This document shows positions 40,229 to 48,849 of a stretch of 64,000 nt of DNA, piece after piece. A program made the translations under genes and the position numbers. Origin of the DNA: Symbiodinium natans (lineage: Eukaryota; Sar; Dinophyceae; Suessiales; Symbiodiniaceae); contig CAJNDS010002575.1 of assembly GCA_905221605.1 (NCBI GenBank), forward strand, positions 6,432 through 70,431, in the 5' to 3' direction. The notes beneath the pieces are model-generated. The model saw only the letters and a program-made list of their open reading frames with translations. It was not told the DNA's origin and did no database searches. Numbering within the stretch: the stretch's first letter is position 1; every line of letters begins with the position of its first letter.

Positions 40229-40874
40229 AATTGCATTCCAGAGCTTGGCTCAGCAGTCAGCAAAGCAAGGAAATTTCTTTCCCTTGTGTCAGAGGGCCGA
40301 TGGCACTACATGTGCCATAGTGCAGGCCACTTAAAAAGTGGCATGGCGTACTTTCCCCTTGTTGTTCTGGTTGGGGCAACTATAATGAGCTTATACTCCC
40401 GTATTTTCTTCACTTTTTCTTGAACCACCGCTGCTGGAAGCAGCGGGTCAACTCTAGTACTATTTAATTCTTGAGGAAGGTTTCATTCAAATTTAGAACT
40501 TAAAAACATGATTTGCTTATAATATCTATAGATTTGGGATCTTTGAGGAAGGATTCGTTATAATTTCTATATCTCTTAAGATTCGGAGGAATCTTTGTGT
40601 ATAATTTTATATACCTTGGATTAAGGATATGAATTTCTAGAGGAAGATTTCGCTTCGATTTCTATATCTTCCTCACTTCGGTGCAAGAGGTTGAGGGTGA
40701 GCGCTTGTAAGGCTATATTAATTGTTGTTCAATTTCCATTCCAAAAGCAGGTGCTCTCCTTATCAAGCTCTGCTGCCCAAACTACGAGGGAGGCAAATGC
40801 CCTCTCATACAACCCGCAACCGAGGAGATGCCGACAGACGTCTGCCGGGACAAAGGCCTCAATGACAGGTAGTT
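40229..40874. repeat. 646-bp direct repeat flanking LINE 2, left copy
   Basis: Starts aattgcattccagagcttgg and ends ctcaatgacaggtagtt. It appears identical over its whole length to 48204-48849. It contains the 75-bp hairpin repeat, a third hairpin (ccgctgctggaagcagcgg), and satellite-type sequence (gaggaaggattcgttataat). Confidence 0.9.
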
Positions 40875-40971
40875 CCAAAAGCAGCGCCAGCCCAGGCAGA
40901 AGACGGAGCGTGATTATCAGCGCGAGGCGAGAAGACCCGACAAGAGGACTCGTCAATGGCTGCGCGATAGG

Positions 40972-43900
40972 ATGCAACAAGAATCGGCTGAAGAAGAGGA
41001 AGGATCCAGACGGCCTCGTACGCCACGGCCGCTCACAGTGTTCAGCATGCCGCCCAGCCCACCTAGGGCACGACGTCAACTCAAAGCTGAAATCCATGAG
41101 CCTCCGGTACCACCTCCTCGCGCTCTGCCTGCAGACACGCAGGATCTCGAAGAATCTTCGATGTCTTCCCCGCCGCCCCCGCCGGATATCATCCAGCTTG
41201 ATGACGAGGACGTGTGCCACTCGGAGCATGCCACCGACATGCAGTTGTTCCGTCAGGGCCGCGGCGCAGACCTCCCGCTGGACAACATGCCCTCATGGGT
41301 TGCGCAAGCCCTGAGGAACCCGCCTACCTTTGCTGCGCCTGAGGAACCGAAGCCGAGTGTGACTGGCCAGGTGGACGTGCGCAGTGATGGGATGCCCCCG
41401 TTGTGTGGGACGGTCTCACTAGTGCCGGCAACTGACCCGGAGCAGCATGACACCTGTGAAGGGGCAGCATACATGGCCATGCGCAGCTCTCTGACTGGTC
41501 TGTTCCCTGCTGTGAGGAGAGCAAGGTGCACTCGTAGCCTGACTCTTGCTTGGGTTTGGGTGAGGACCGGCCCGCGATGCCCGCTGGCCCTGCTGCAGAC
41601 AGACACCTCGGAGGTTTCTCCTCCGCTACGTGTCCTTAGCTGGGGCTCTCGGTACCAACATCGCCGCCAAGGCCCGGCAAGAAGAAGAGAGAGAGCTAGG
41701 TGGGTGCATGCAATTCCAGACTGGACTTGTATTGCAAATCAGCTTCACTCTCTAGCCAAGACTTTGACGGCTAAATTTCTTAGTAGTTGGTTGTGCACGC
41801 ATTTTTGCGTTTTAAGGCCAGTTTTCTTGAGTGCTGCGGTCCATCGCAGACCGCTCCCGTCACCTAGGCGCTCTAGTTCCCCTTCTAAGGCCATTCCCCC
41901 CAACTCCGATCACTCACCAGCTGACAACTTGCACCAGCCCGGGTGCGTTTCCGCAACACATAGTTACACTGCAAGCTGCCCAGGTCCCAAGTCCTGGGGT
42001 GGTAGGTTGCTAGGAGCTCTGTTAATACAAAGTCTCATACCATCCCGAGCAACTGCCACTGACGCGAGGGTTGCAGGCATAGTCACGAGGCCTGCTGAAG
42101 CTTGTAGAGCAAGTAGCATCACAAGCTCACTTCATGAAGCGAAGCATCGTGGAACTGATGTTACCCATCAACATGAATCATCCGTCCAACAAACTGTTTA
42201 TGCGCAACTCTCCAAAACTGGAAAGCGTTCCTTTCATAGAGCTGTCCGCAGAGCCAACGCTAATGGGTCCACCATGTATAGGGGCCGGTTGCACACCTTA
42301 AAATCCCTAGGCAGTGCTCCCCGTCACTCGGTAGCATCCCCCTCTACTGAGAGTCGTCATCATGCTCCCTCTTATCTTGCTGGCAACTCTCCTTCTCGAT
42401 GGAGGATAATGGCCTGGAACACTGGAGGCCTCACCACGGCCAAACTTCTTGAAGTTGAGACTTGGTTGGAGCAGTGCCATGCAAGGGGGTCCATGGTGCA
42501 CGTTTGCATACTCACTGAAACGCACTGGAGCTTTACTTCAGAATGGGAGCTGGCCTCCTACAATGTTGTTCATTCGGGCCTTAGTAATCGACAAGCTGGC
42601 ATCCTTGTTCTTGTGCACAAAACTCTTGTGCCAGGCTCCGCCATTCGCTTCACGGCGGACATGCCAGGTCGACTTATGATGCTGAGGCTTGAGACCTCCC
42701 CTGCTACGTATGTTGTAGCCACCTACCAGCATGTTTGGTCTGAAACCCCCAGCGCCGACGATTGCCTTGCTGCTCGTGAAATCTTCTGGACTAAGCTGGC
42801 TGCCACCATTAGGAGTGTCCCCTGGAGAGCTCAGCTCGTTGTGGCAGGTGACCTTAACACCCCCTGCGTTGCGCAGGCGCCGTTCGTAGGAGAGGGCCTG
42901 ACCCCCATCACGGGTGAGATACGGCAACGAGACCAACCGAGATTGCAACAGCTTCTCACACAGTTCAACCTCGTAGCCCTCAACACCTGGGGACGTAGGA
43001 AGCATTGCCACACTTACCAGTTTGAGCATACGACCAGCGTGCACCGTACCCAGATAGACTTCATACTGTGTCGTGCGCACCATGCAGATCCACTTGCTAA
43101 GTCAGCTCGCCCCATCAGAGCGCCCTTTGTGCCCGATCGAGGTATGCGACACTTCCCCCTTCTCACCACACTTCCCTCCCCTGTTGAGCCCCGGCAGAGC
43201 AAGCCAAAACGTACCACCCTCACTGCTAAAGTTGTGGCCCTGAGTTTGCAGGAGGACACCAAGCTCGCTGATCGCTTCAGTCGTCAAGCTGGCGCTCTCA
43301 TGCCGCCCTGCTTGGTTGGGGACCCAGCTGCTGCTCTCAACAAGGTGCTCCATCAAGCCTGGCAAAATGTTTGCCCCCCTAGACCACCTTCGACAAGGGC
43401 TCCAGAACATAGGGCGGTAGGTCTTGTTCGACGGCTTTGGGAGTTGAGACGGCAGCGTGCGCAACTGCCCCCTCGGACTTTCTCAGTCCTTCGAGGTTGG
43501 CTCCAGGCGGCCCGGCTCTCCAGGGTCCAACGCCTGCTTCGGCAGGCCTGCAAAGACAAGAAACGAGAGAGGGTGAGTGCGCTCCTTCAAGAAGCGGAGT
43601 CATCCAGACACCCGTCCGCCATCTTCAGTGTTGTGAGACGGCTTGCTCCGAAATCCCGCACCATGCGCGTGCAGCTGCGCGACAAAGACGGCAGGCTTCT
43701 AGCGGGAGCCGAAGAATCGGAACACATAGCTGCCTACCTACGTACGGTGTATCATAGTACCGACACCACTGCTGCCCCACGGGAGCCACCGTTCACGGGC
43801 ATGAAGTTTGAAGAGGCAGACTTAATACAGGCGCTCAACAAGCTAGGTGCAGGTAAAGCCCTCCCCGCCGGTTTTGTTCCTGCAAGACTGTGGAAACTTG

Positions 43901-46900
43901 CTCCAACACAGGTGGTGAGGGCCCTGCTGCCGGCCATGAATGTCACTGCCTCAGCCTTGGAGGCCAGCTGGCACCGCGTGCAACTGCATCTTATACCTAA
44001 AGTTCAGCTAGTCAAAGAGCCCAAAAACTTGAGACCCATAGCACTGTTGCATCCCGCCAACAAGTTGCTTGCTACTATGATAGCTGACAAAGTGCAGGAT
44101 AAGGTGCTAGCATACCTCACACATGTACCTCAATGGGCGTACCTTCAGGGGCGATCGACTTCGGACGCTCTCACTGCTGTGTGCGCGCACATGCATCAAG
44201 TTAGAGAGCTGCTTGCCAGTCAAACTCGATCGTTGCCACAGCGTTTCCAGGGATGCGAGAGGCAGCAGGTAATAGGCGGCGTTTCCATCAGTCTGGATGT
44301 CAAAAAGGCCTTTGACAGCCTGAGCCATGCATTTCTAGCTGAGGCGATGAGAGACGCAGAATTTGAGCGCACTGAAATCGACCTAATATTGCATTTGCAC
44401 AGTCAGGCCTGCCTCTGTGTTGGCTCCCACCGCGATTCTGCGCAAATATTCCTCGGCACTGGCGTGCGCCAGGGGTGCTCCTTGTCGCCATTGCTCTGGT
44501 CTTTAGCTACAGGTAGATTTTACCGACTCTACCTCACAGCTCTCAAAAACCAGGGTTTATCTGAGGGCCTCACCAACATGTTTGCAGATGATGTGTTTGG
44601 GAGTTGGGTCTTCAAGAGTCCTGAGGCCTTCAAGAAAGCCATTCGGGCCATTGGAGTCCTAGTGCACACCCTCCAACAGGTCGGGCTTCAGCTTAGTATG
44701 GAAAAGACAGTCGTTCTGTTGGCTATCGCAGGCACGAGCTCCCCTTCCTTGCTGAGCAAATATAAGGCCCAAATCGACAACGTCCCACATCTGCAAATCC
44801 CTGTGGGTAGGGACAAACTGGCCTTTAAAATCGTCTCTTCGCACAAGTACCTAGGAGCCAAGGTGTCGTACCGGGGCTTTGAGTTGCTCAATCTCAAACA
44901 TAGATTGAATACCGCTTGGGGCTGCTTTTGGAGACTGCACCACATCCTGATACATAGATCGCTGAGCTTATCAACTCGCGTCAGACTGTGGCAAGCCTGT
45001 GTTTTCAGTGTCCTCAGGTACTCTCTGCACAGCGTGGGCTTGCCAGCCCAGGGCCCCAGCATGATTCGACATGCTGTGCATCGTCAATTGCGCCTCATTG
45101 CCAGATCACCTGCGCATCTCTGGCATGTGACAACTCAAGACATACTCCAGCGACTTCAGGTGCGGGATCCCTGGAGCACTCTGTGCGAACAATACCACGC
45201 TTTGCAGCAAAGGCCGGCTCTCCTGACAGGGCTGAAAGAGGTAGCTCCTTGGCTTCTTTGCTTGAACCACACCTTTGCAGCAGAGACTTGCACGGGCTTA
45301 GCCGCAGGCCCCCACCCTCACACTCTTGTCAATCACACTCCACAGGCAGTCGTTGCGCAGCGCGTTCGTGACCAGCGCGACGCCAGAAACGTGCACTCCT
45401 ACAGACACCTAGTCTGCCAGGTGTGCAGTAGACACTTTGACTCCCTCGGAGCTCTCAGACTTCATGCTGCTCATGCGCACAAACGGGAGGTCAAAAGCCT
45501 GAATAGCGCAGAAAACACCACACCTGCTGAAAAGGGTCTTCCTGAACACCCGCCCCCAGCCTCTGCCGCCAGAACAGATGGCTGCAAGCCTGCGCAAGCC
45601 CGCCGAAGTGTGCAGGTGCATGCCCAAGCTGCTCTCCTGAGTCAGGGCCTGCCTGAAGCACTGCAGTCCGCAGACCCGCAGACAAGGTTTGTGTGGCTGC
45701 ACTCGCAGCAAGGTCTCTGTGTATGTAGGCACTGTCAGAGAGTGTGTAACACGTGGGATGACTTGAAAGTGCATATCTTCTCAAAGGCCTGCTCTGTCTT
45801 GTTTCCTAATGCTGCCGATCAGGCAAATGCTCCCCTGCCTCTTAACGAGCTAGGGGTCTATTGGGATGGCGCTGTGACTCCTCTCACCGCCTGTGGGTGG
45901 GAAAAAGTGGCCAAACACTTGCGGACTGCTAGGGACAAGTGCTATCGGTTTTGTCCGATCTGCAATCAGGGTCTCGTGCGGGCCAGAGGTCTCACTCAAC
46001 ACCTGAAAGCTTTTCATGGATGGGCTCTTCCTCTGCTGAACACTGCCCGCAGCCACACCAAGAGCCATCGTAGAGGTCTGGCCCTGTGCTCACCGTGCCG
46101 GTACTGCGAGCTTCGCTTCAGGTGCCACCAGACAAAGCATGCCGCAGTCTGTCCCATGATAGTTTTCTCGAAGCTTGCTGTCCTGTTGCACCATCCTCAG
46201 GCTCTGCCAGATGGACCTCGAAGGAGTTTCACGAGACGACCTCTTGGAGGCTGCAGCAGAGCTCCAACACCTCCAGACAATGGCGCTTCAGGGGGCCAAC
46301 TTCGGGGCGTTTCAGCCCACGAGATCTACCAGCTCAGGACTCCCAGCAGCTCCTCCGACCCCGGAGGTTTCACTGACGGCCCTCCCGTCGACCGCCCCCA
46401 CGACTGCGCGCGAGCACGGCCAGCCCTCGAAGTACACCCGCCCCAACGGGAAGGGGCCAGACCGTGGGAAAGGGCCCAGCGCACGTCCGGCCAAGCTGCA
46501 ACCCTTTCCTGCAGGAACCTCAGGCAGTCAACCCTCTTCCAAACCGGCCTCAGTGGCGCTTGTCGGCAAAGTAGTACAGCTGGTCCTCCGGCACGAGGAC
46601 TTCTTGACGGGTCTGGCGCAGAGCACGTCGTGGGTGATGTTCGAAGGCACGGCCCCGCCTCTCAGCACAATTGCAGCGCAGGCCAAAGTGGCCGAGCAAT
46701 GGCACAATATGAAGGAGGAGTCCCCGGAGTCCATCAAGCTTCCTCTGCGAACAATCCTCTTTCAGACGTGGGCGTCCGAGCTCAAGACCAGGCTAGAGGC
46801 TCTCATCACAGACCCAGCCAGCCGTCAGGAGGCGGTTCGTCTCCAGGCCCTGACCGAGCCAGACATCCTCAAGTACAAGCGCTGGAACCCTGCCCTTCGC

Positions 46901-48021
46901 GCCTTGGAAGATGTGGACACGAAGGCCCCGCTCTCCCTGCGAGAGGTGATTGGACTTCTGGAGGAGGCCATAGTTCTCAGCAGAGTGGACGGTGTGCTGG
47001 TGAACTACCACTCCACACGGAAGCTACTGCCGGAGATGTCAGGGCCCACAGTGACCTTTGCGCTGGTGCTGGGGCTCAGAGAGCCAAAGTCGTTCAGGAT
47101 GTGGAGCATCATAGACACACTGTCGGGCAATGCAGCGCTGATGTTAGTCGCCACAACTCTCCGCAAAGAGCGCCGCTCTCGGTCCCAGCTGGCCCAGTCA
47201 GTCACGCAGGATCTGCGACAGCTGTCACTTGTCTCCAGTTCAGACGTATAGTGCTCCTAAACAGGGATAATGAGTGCTACGCCAACTCCACTCTGTTGGC
47301 CTGCGCGTGGACATCTGCCCTTTTTCAGCCATCTCAGGACAGCATGAGGGAGCAGCTTCATGCAGATCTCAGCAACTGTCTCAGCTCGTGCGCTCCGGTT
47401 CACATTTGGAGTAGGCCGCTCTGGCGTCGGTGCCTGAGGTTTTGGCCTCACAGTGGGCGTCAACAAGACGCTGCAGATTTCCTCAGCCACCTGTTCCAGG
47501 CAGCAGACTTGCGTCATTTTCAAGGAGCCTGGGCAGTTCTTTCAGGGGGCTGCTTGCGGGACTGTGGAAGTGTGTGCCCTGTCACATTAAGCTGCGACGT
47601 CCGCAGTCTCCCTGTTGTGAGAGGGATCTACCCACTGCAAGGCGTCATAGATCAGTGGCACAACAGCCCCGCTTGTCCTGCCTTTGCTGCAGGCACAACC
47701 TGTGTGGCTCTGCAGCTGAACCGTTTCTGCACTGAGGGACGCGTAGTGAGAAAGCTCCACGTGGCAGTGTCGCTTCCCCTTCGTGTTCACCTCCCATGTT
47801 GGGTTGAAGGTTCCCTGAGCCGTAGAGAGTACAGACTTAGTGCCGCTATAGTTCACCTTGGTAGCACTCCGCGTAGTGGCCACTACCGGGCGCTCTTGGT
47901 AGAAGACTCTGGCCGGATGTGGTGGACAGATGATGGTGATGTTGCCAGGCCCCCCATAGCTAGAGATGCGGATACTTTGCTTAGGAATGCTTACGTTCTG
48001 TTCTTCCGTCCGGTACAGTAG
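40972..48021 (+). CDS. LINE 2 polyprotein: endonuclease - RT - zinc fingers - USP protease
   Basis: 2349 codons from ATG. Residues 1-470 are a Pro/Ser-rich leader. AP endonuclease, about 475-735: MAWNTGGL, LTETHWSF, VVAGDLNTP, TQIDFILC and RHFPLL. RT, about 985-1350: NLRPIALLHPANKL, SLDVKKAFDSLSH, GVRQGCSLSPLLW, catalytic MFADDVFG (about 1203) and SSHKYLGAKV. C2H2/C2HC fingers lie at about 1482-1506 (CQVCSRHF...H....H), 1582, 1662-1685 (CPICNQGL...H....H) and 1706-1730. Residues about 1745-2090 read like an out-of-frame shadow of an overlapping ORF. USP domain, about 2094-2349: NRDNECYANS with Cys2102, QQDAADFLSHLF (about 2164), VALQLNRF, SGHYRALL with His2304, and WWTDDGDV (Asp at about 2320-2323), then AYVLFFRP. 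All boxes of a cysteine deubiquitinase are present. Confidence 0.9.
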   Translation: MQQESAEEEEGSRRPRTPRPLTVFSMPPSPPRARRQLKAEIHEPPVPPPRALPADTQDLEESSMSSPPPPPDIIQLDDEDVCHSEHATDMQLFRQGRGADLPLDNMPSWVAQALRNPPTFAAPEEPKPSVTGQVDVRSDGMPPLCGTVSLVPATDPEQHDTCEGAAYMAMRSSLTGLFPAVRRARCTRSLTLAWVWVRTGPRCPLALLQTDTSEVSPPLRVLSWGSRYQHRRQGPARRRERARWVHAIPDWTCIANQLHSLAKTLTAKFLSSWLCTHFCVLRPVFLSAAVHRRPLPSPRRSSSPSKAIPPNSDHSPADNLHQPGCVSATHSYTASCPGPKSWGGRLLGALLIQSLIPSRATATDARVAGIVTRPAEACRASSITSSLHEAKHRGTDVTHQHESSVQQTVYAQLSKTGKRSFHRAVRRANANGSTMYRGRLHTLKSLGSAPRHSVASPSTESRHHAPSYLAGNSPSRWRIMAWNTGGLTTAKLLEVETWLEQCHARGSMVHVCILTETHWSFTSEWELASYNVVHSGLSNRQAGILVLVHKTLVPGSAIRFTADMPGRLMMLRLETSPATYVVATYQHVWSETPSADDCLAAREIFWTKLAATIRSVPWRAQLVVAGDLNTPCVAQAPFVGEGLTPITGEIRQRDQPRLQQLLTQFNLVALNTWGRRKHCHTYQFEHTTSVHRTQIDFILCRAHHADPLAKSARPIRAPFVPDRGMRHFPLLTTLPSPVEPRQSKPKRTTLTAKVVALSLQEDTKLADRFSRQAGALMPPCLVGDPAAALNKVLHQAWQNVCPPRPPSTRAPEHRAVGLVRRLWELRRQRAQLPPRTFSVLRGWLQAARLSRVQRLLRQACKDKKRERVSALLQEAESSRHPSAIFSVVRRLAPKSRTMRVQLRDKDGRLLAGAEESEHIAAYLRTVYHSTDTTAAPREPPFTGMKFEEADLIQALNKLGAGKALPAGFVPARLWKLAPTQVVRALLPAMNVTASALEASWHRVQLHLIPKVQLVKEPKNLRPIALLHPANKLLATMIADKVQDKVLAYLTHVPQWAYLQGRSTSDALTAVCAHMHQVRELLASQTRSLPQRFQGCERQQVIGGVSISLDVKKAFDSLSHAFLAEAMRDAEFERTEIDLILHLHSQACLCVGSHRDSAQIFLGTGVRQGCSLSPLLWSLATGRFYRLYLTALKNQGLSEGLTNMFADDVFGSWVFKSPEAFKKAIRAIGVLVHTLQQVGLQLSMEKTVVLLAIAGTSSPSLLSKYKAQIDNVPHLQIPVGRDKLAFKIVSSHKYLGAKVSYRGFELLNLKHRLNTAWGCFWRLHHILIHRSLSLSTRVRLWQACVFSVLRYSLHSVGLPAQGPSMIRHAVHRQLRLIARSPAHLWHVTTQDILQRLQVRDPWSTLCEQYHALQQRPALLTGLKEVAPWLLCLNHTFAAETCTGLAAGPHPHTLVNHTPQAVVAQRVRDQRDARNVHSYRHLVCQVCSRHFDSLGALRLHAAHAHKREVKSLNSAENTTPAEKGLPEHPPPASAARTDGCKPAQARRSVQVHAQAALLSQGLPEALQSADPQTRFVWLHSQQGLCVCRHCQRVCNTWDDLKVHIFSKACSVLFPNAADQANAPLPLNELGVYWDGAVTPLTACGWEKVAKHLRTARDKCYRFCPICNQGLVRARGLTQHLKAFHGWALPLLNTARSHTKSHRRGLALCSPCRYCELRFRCHQTKHAAVCPMIVFSKLAVLLHHPQALPDGPRRSFTRRPLGGCSRAPTPPDNGASGGQLRGVSAHEIYQLRTPSSSSDPGGFTDGPPVDRPHDCARARPALEVHPPQREGARPWERAQRTSGQAATLSCRNLRQSTLFQTGLSGACRQSSTAGPPARGLLDGSGAEHVVGDVRRHGPASQHNCSAGQSGRAMAQYEGGVPGVHQASSANNPLSDVGVRAQDQARGSHHRPSQPSGGGSSPGPDRARHPQVQALEPCPSRLGRCGHEGPALPARGDWTSGGGHSSQQSGRCAGELPLHTEATAGDVRAHSDLCAGAGAQRAKVVQDVEHHRHTVGQCSADVSRHNSPQRAPLSVPAGPVSHAGSATAVTCLQFRRIVLLNRDNECYANSTLLACAWTSALFQPSQDSMREQLHADLSNCLSSCAPVHIWSRPLWRRCLRFWPHSGRQQDAADFLSHLFQAADLRHFQGAWAVLSGGCLRDCGSVCPVTLSCDVRSLPVVRGIYPLQGVIDQWHNSPACPAFAAGTTCVALQLNRFCTEGRVVRKLHVAVSLPLRVHLPCWVEGSLSRREYRLSAAIVHLGSTPRSGHYRALLVEDSGRMWWTDDGDVARPPIARDADTLLRNAYVLFFRPVQ
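46211..47251 (+). CDS. Overlapping 346-codon ORF between zinc fingers and USP of LINE 2
   Basis: In the +1 frame relative to the polyprotein, open from 46163; the first ATG is at 46211 (MDLEGVSRDDLLEAAAELQH) and the stop is at 47251. Residues 1-115 are helical then Pro/Gly-rich. From about 120 there is globular-looking sequence with regular hydrophobic spacing: VALVGKVVQLVLRHEDFL, LPLRTILFQTWASELKTRL, LREVIGLLEEAIVLSRVDG and GPTVTFALVLGLREPKS. The long frame over the same DNA is Gly/Ser/Arg/His-rich and looks like a shadow. I therefore judge this ORF to be the real product of this stretch, made either by frameshifting (+1 in, then back before the USP box) or as a separate protein. The family is not recognised. 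Confidence 0.65.
   Translation: MDLEGVSRDDLLEAAAELQHLQTMALQGANFGAFQPTRSTSSGLPAAPPTPEVSLTALPSTAPTTAREHGQPSKYTRPNGKGPDRGKGPSARPAKLQPFPAGTSGSQPSSKPASVALVGKVVQLVLRHEDFLTGLAQSTSWVMFEGTAPPLSTIAAQAKVAEQWHNMKEESPESIKLPLRTILFQTWASELKTRLEALITDPASRQEAVRLQALTEPDILKYKRWNPALRALEDVDTKAPLSLREVIGLLEEAIVLSRVDGVLVNYHSTRKLLPEMSGPTVTFALVLGLREPKSFRMWSIIDTLSGNAALMLVATTLRKERRSRSQLAQSVTQDLRQLSLVSSSDV
47242..48021 (+). other. USP (peptidase C19-type) catalytic domain encoded at the 3' end of LINE 2
   Basis: Domain region of the long frame, about 255 residues, shorter than typical 300-400-residue USP cores. NRDNEC matches the N-x-x-N-x-C Cys box, with the first Asn in the oxyanion position. GRQQDAADFL matches the QQD box. 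YRLSAAIVHLG, SGHYRALLVED and MWWTDDGDV match the His box and the Asp strand, and AYVLFFRP is the usual terminal strand. A Cys-rich bit (CLRDCGSVCP) may be a reduced fingers region. Predicted to remove ubiquitin or a related modifier. It ends only 182 bp from the element's 3' end. Confidence 0.85.
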
Positions 48022-48203
48022 CACAGTCTTTTCAGTTTTGGTGCGTTTCGCCTCTGCAAACAGTTTGGCTTAGTGCATCATGGGCTCTTAGGAGCGACTA
48101 AGTAGGACGGGTGACAATAAGTCACGCAGCCCAGCTGCCGCACGAAACCGTGTGCCCTTCGCTAAGCGGACGACCCTCTGCTGCGAGCTGAAGTGAAAAA
48201 GTG

Positions 48204-48849
48204 AATTGCATTCCAGAGCTTGGCTCAGCAGTCAGCAAAGCAAGGAAATTTCTTTCCCTTGTGTCAGAGGGCCGATGGCACTACATGTGCCATAGTGCAG
48301 GCCACTTAAAAAGTGGCATGGCGTACTTTCCCCTTGTTGTTCTGGTTGGGGCAACTATAATGAGCTTATACTCCCGTATTTTCTTCACTTTTTCTTGAAC
48401 CACCGCTGCTGGAAGCAGCGGGTCAACTCTAGTACTATTTAATTCTTGAGGAAGGTTTCATTCAAATTTAGAACTTAAAAACATGATTTGCTTATAATAT
48501 CTATAGATTTGGGATCTTTGAGGAAGGATTCGTTATAATTTCTATATCTCTTAAGATTCGGAGGAATCTTTGTGTATAATTTTATATACCTTGGATTAAG
48601 GATATGAATTTCTAGAGGAAGATTTCGCTTCGATTTCTATATCTTCCTCACTTCGGTGCAAGAGGTTGAGGGTGAGCGCTTGTAAGGCTATATTAATTGT
48701 TGTTCAATTTCCATTCCAAAAGCAGGTGCTCTCCTTATCAAGCTCTGCTGCCCAAACTACGAGGGAGGCAAATGCCCTCTCATACAACCCGCAACCGAGG
48801 AGATGCCGACAGACGTCTGCCGGGACAAAGGCCTCAATGACAGGTAGTT
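48204..48849. repeat. 646-bp direct repeat flanking LINE 2, right copy
   Basis: Same sequence as 40229-40874. To its right the AT-rich region begins (gcctccaaatctactggc). Confidence 0.9.

Larger units (their letters stand above)
40875..48203 (+). mobile_element. LINE 2: non-LTR retrotransposon carrying a ubiquitin-specific protease domain
   Basis: 7329 bp between apparently identical 646-bp direct repeats. A single frame (40972-48021) carries endonuclease, RT, zinc fingers and USP. The frame is open right up to the left junction (no stop between 40875 and the first ATG, with protein-like sequence such as ERDYQREARRPDKRTRQWLR). The copy could therefore be 5'-truncated, with the original start lost. 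The 3' UTR is 182 bp and ends gaagtgaaaaagtg without a real poly-A tail. Confidence 0.85.

Noticed and set aside
46210-47240. Polyprotein frame in this interval as a real folded segment
   Set aside because: Composition is Gly/Ser/Arg/His-rich with few hydrophobic residues, as expected of a shadow; the +1 frame reads as a normal protein.
40229-48849. 646-bp direct repeats read as LTRs of one element
   Set aside because: The enclosed ORF is a LINE (AP endonuclease, no protease/integrase of LTR type). No primer-binding site or polypurine tract borders the repeats, and they contain local satellite sequence.
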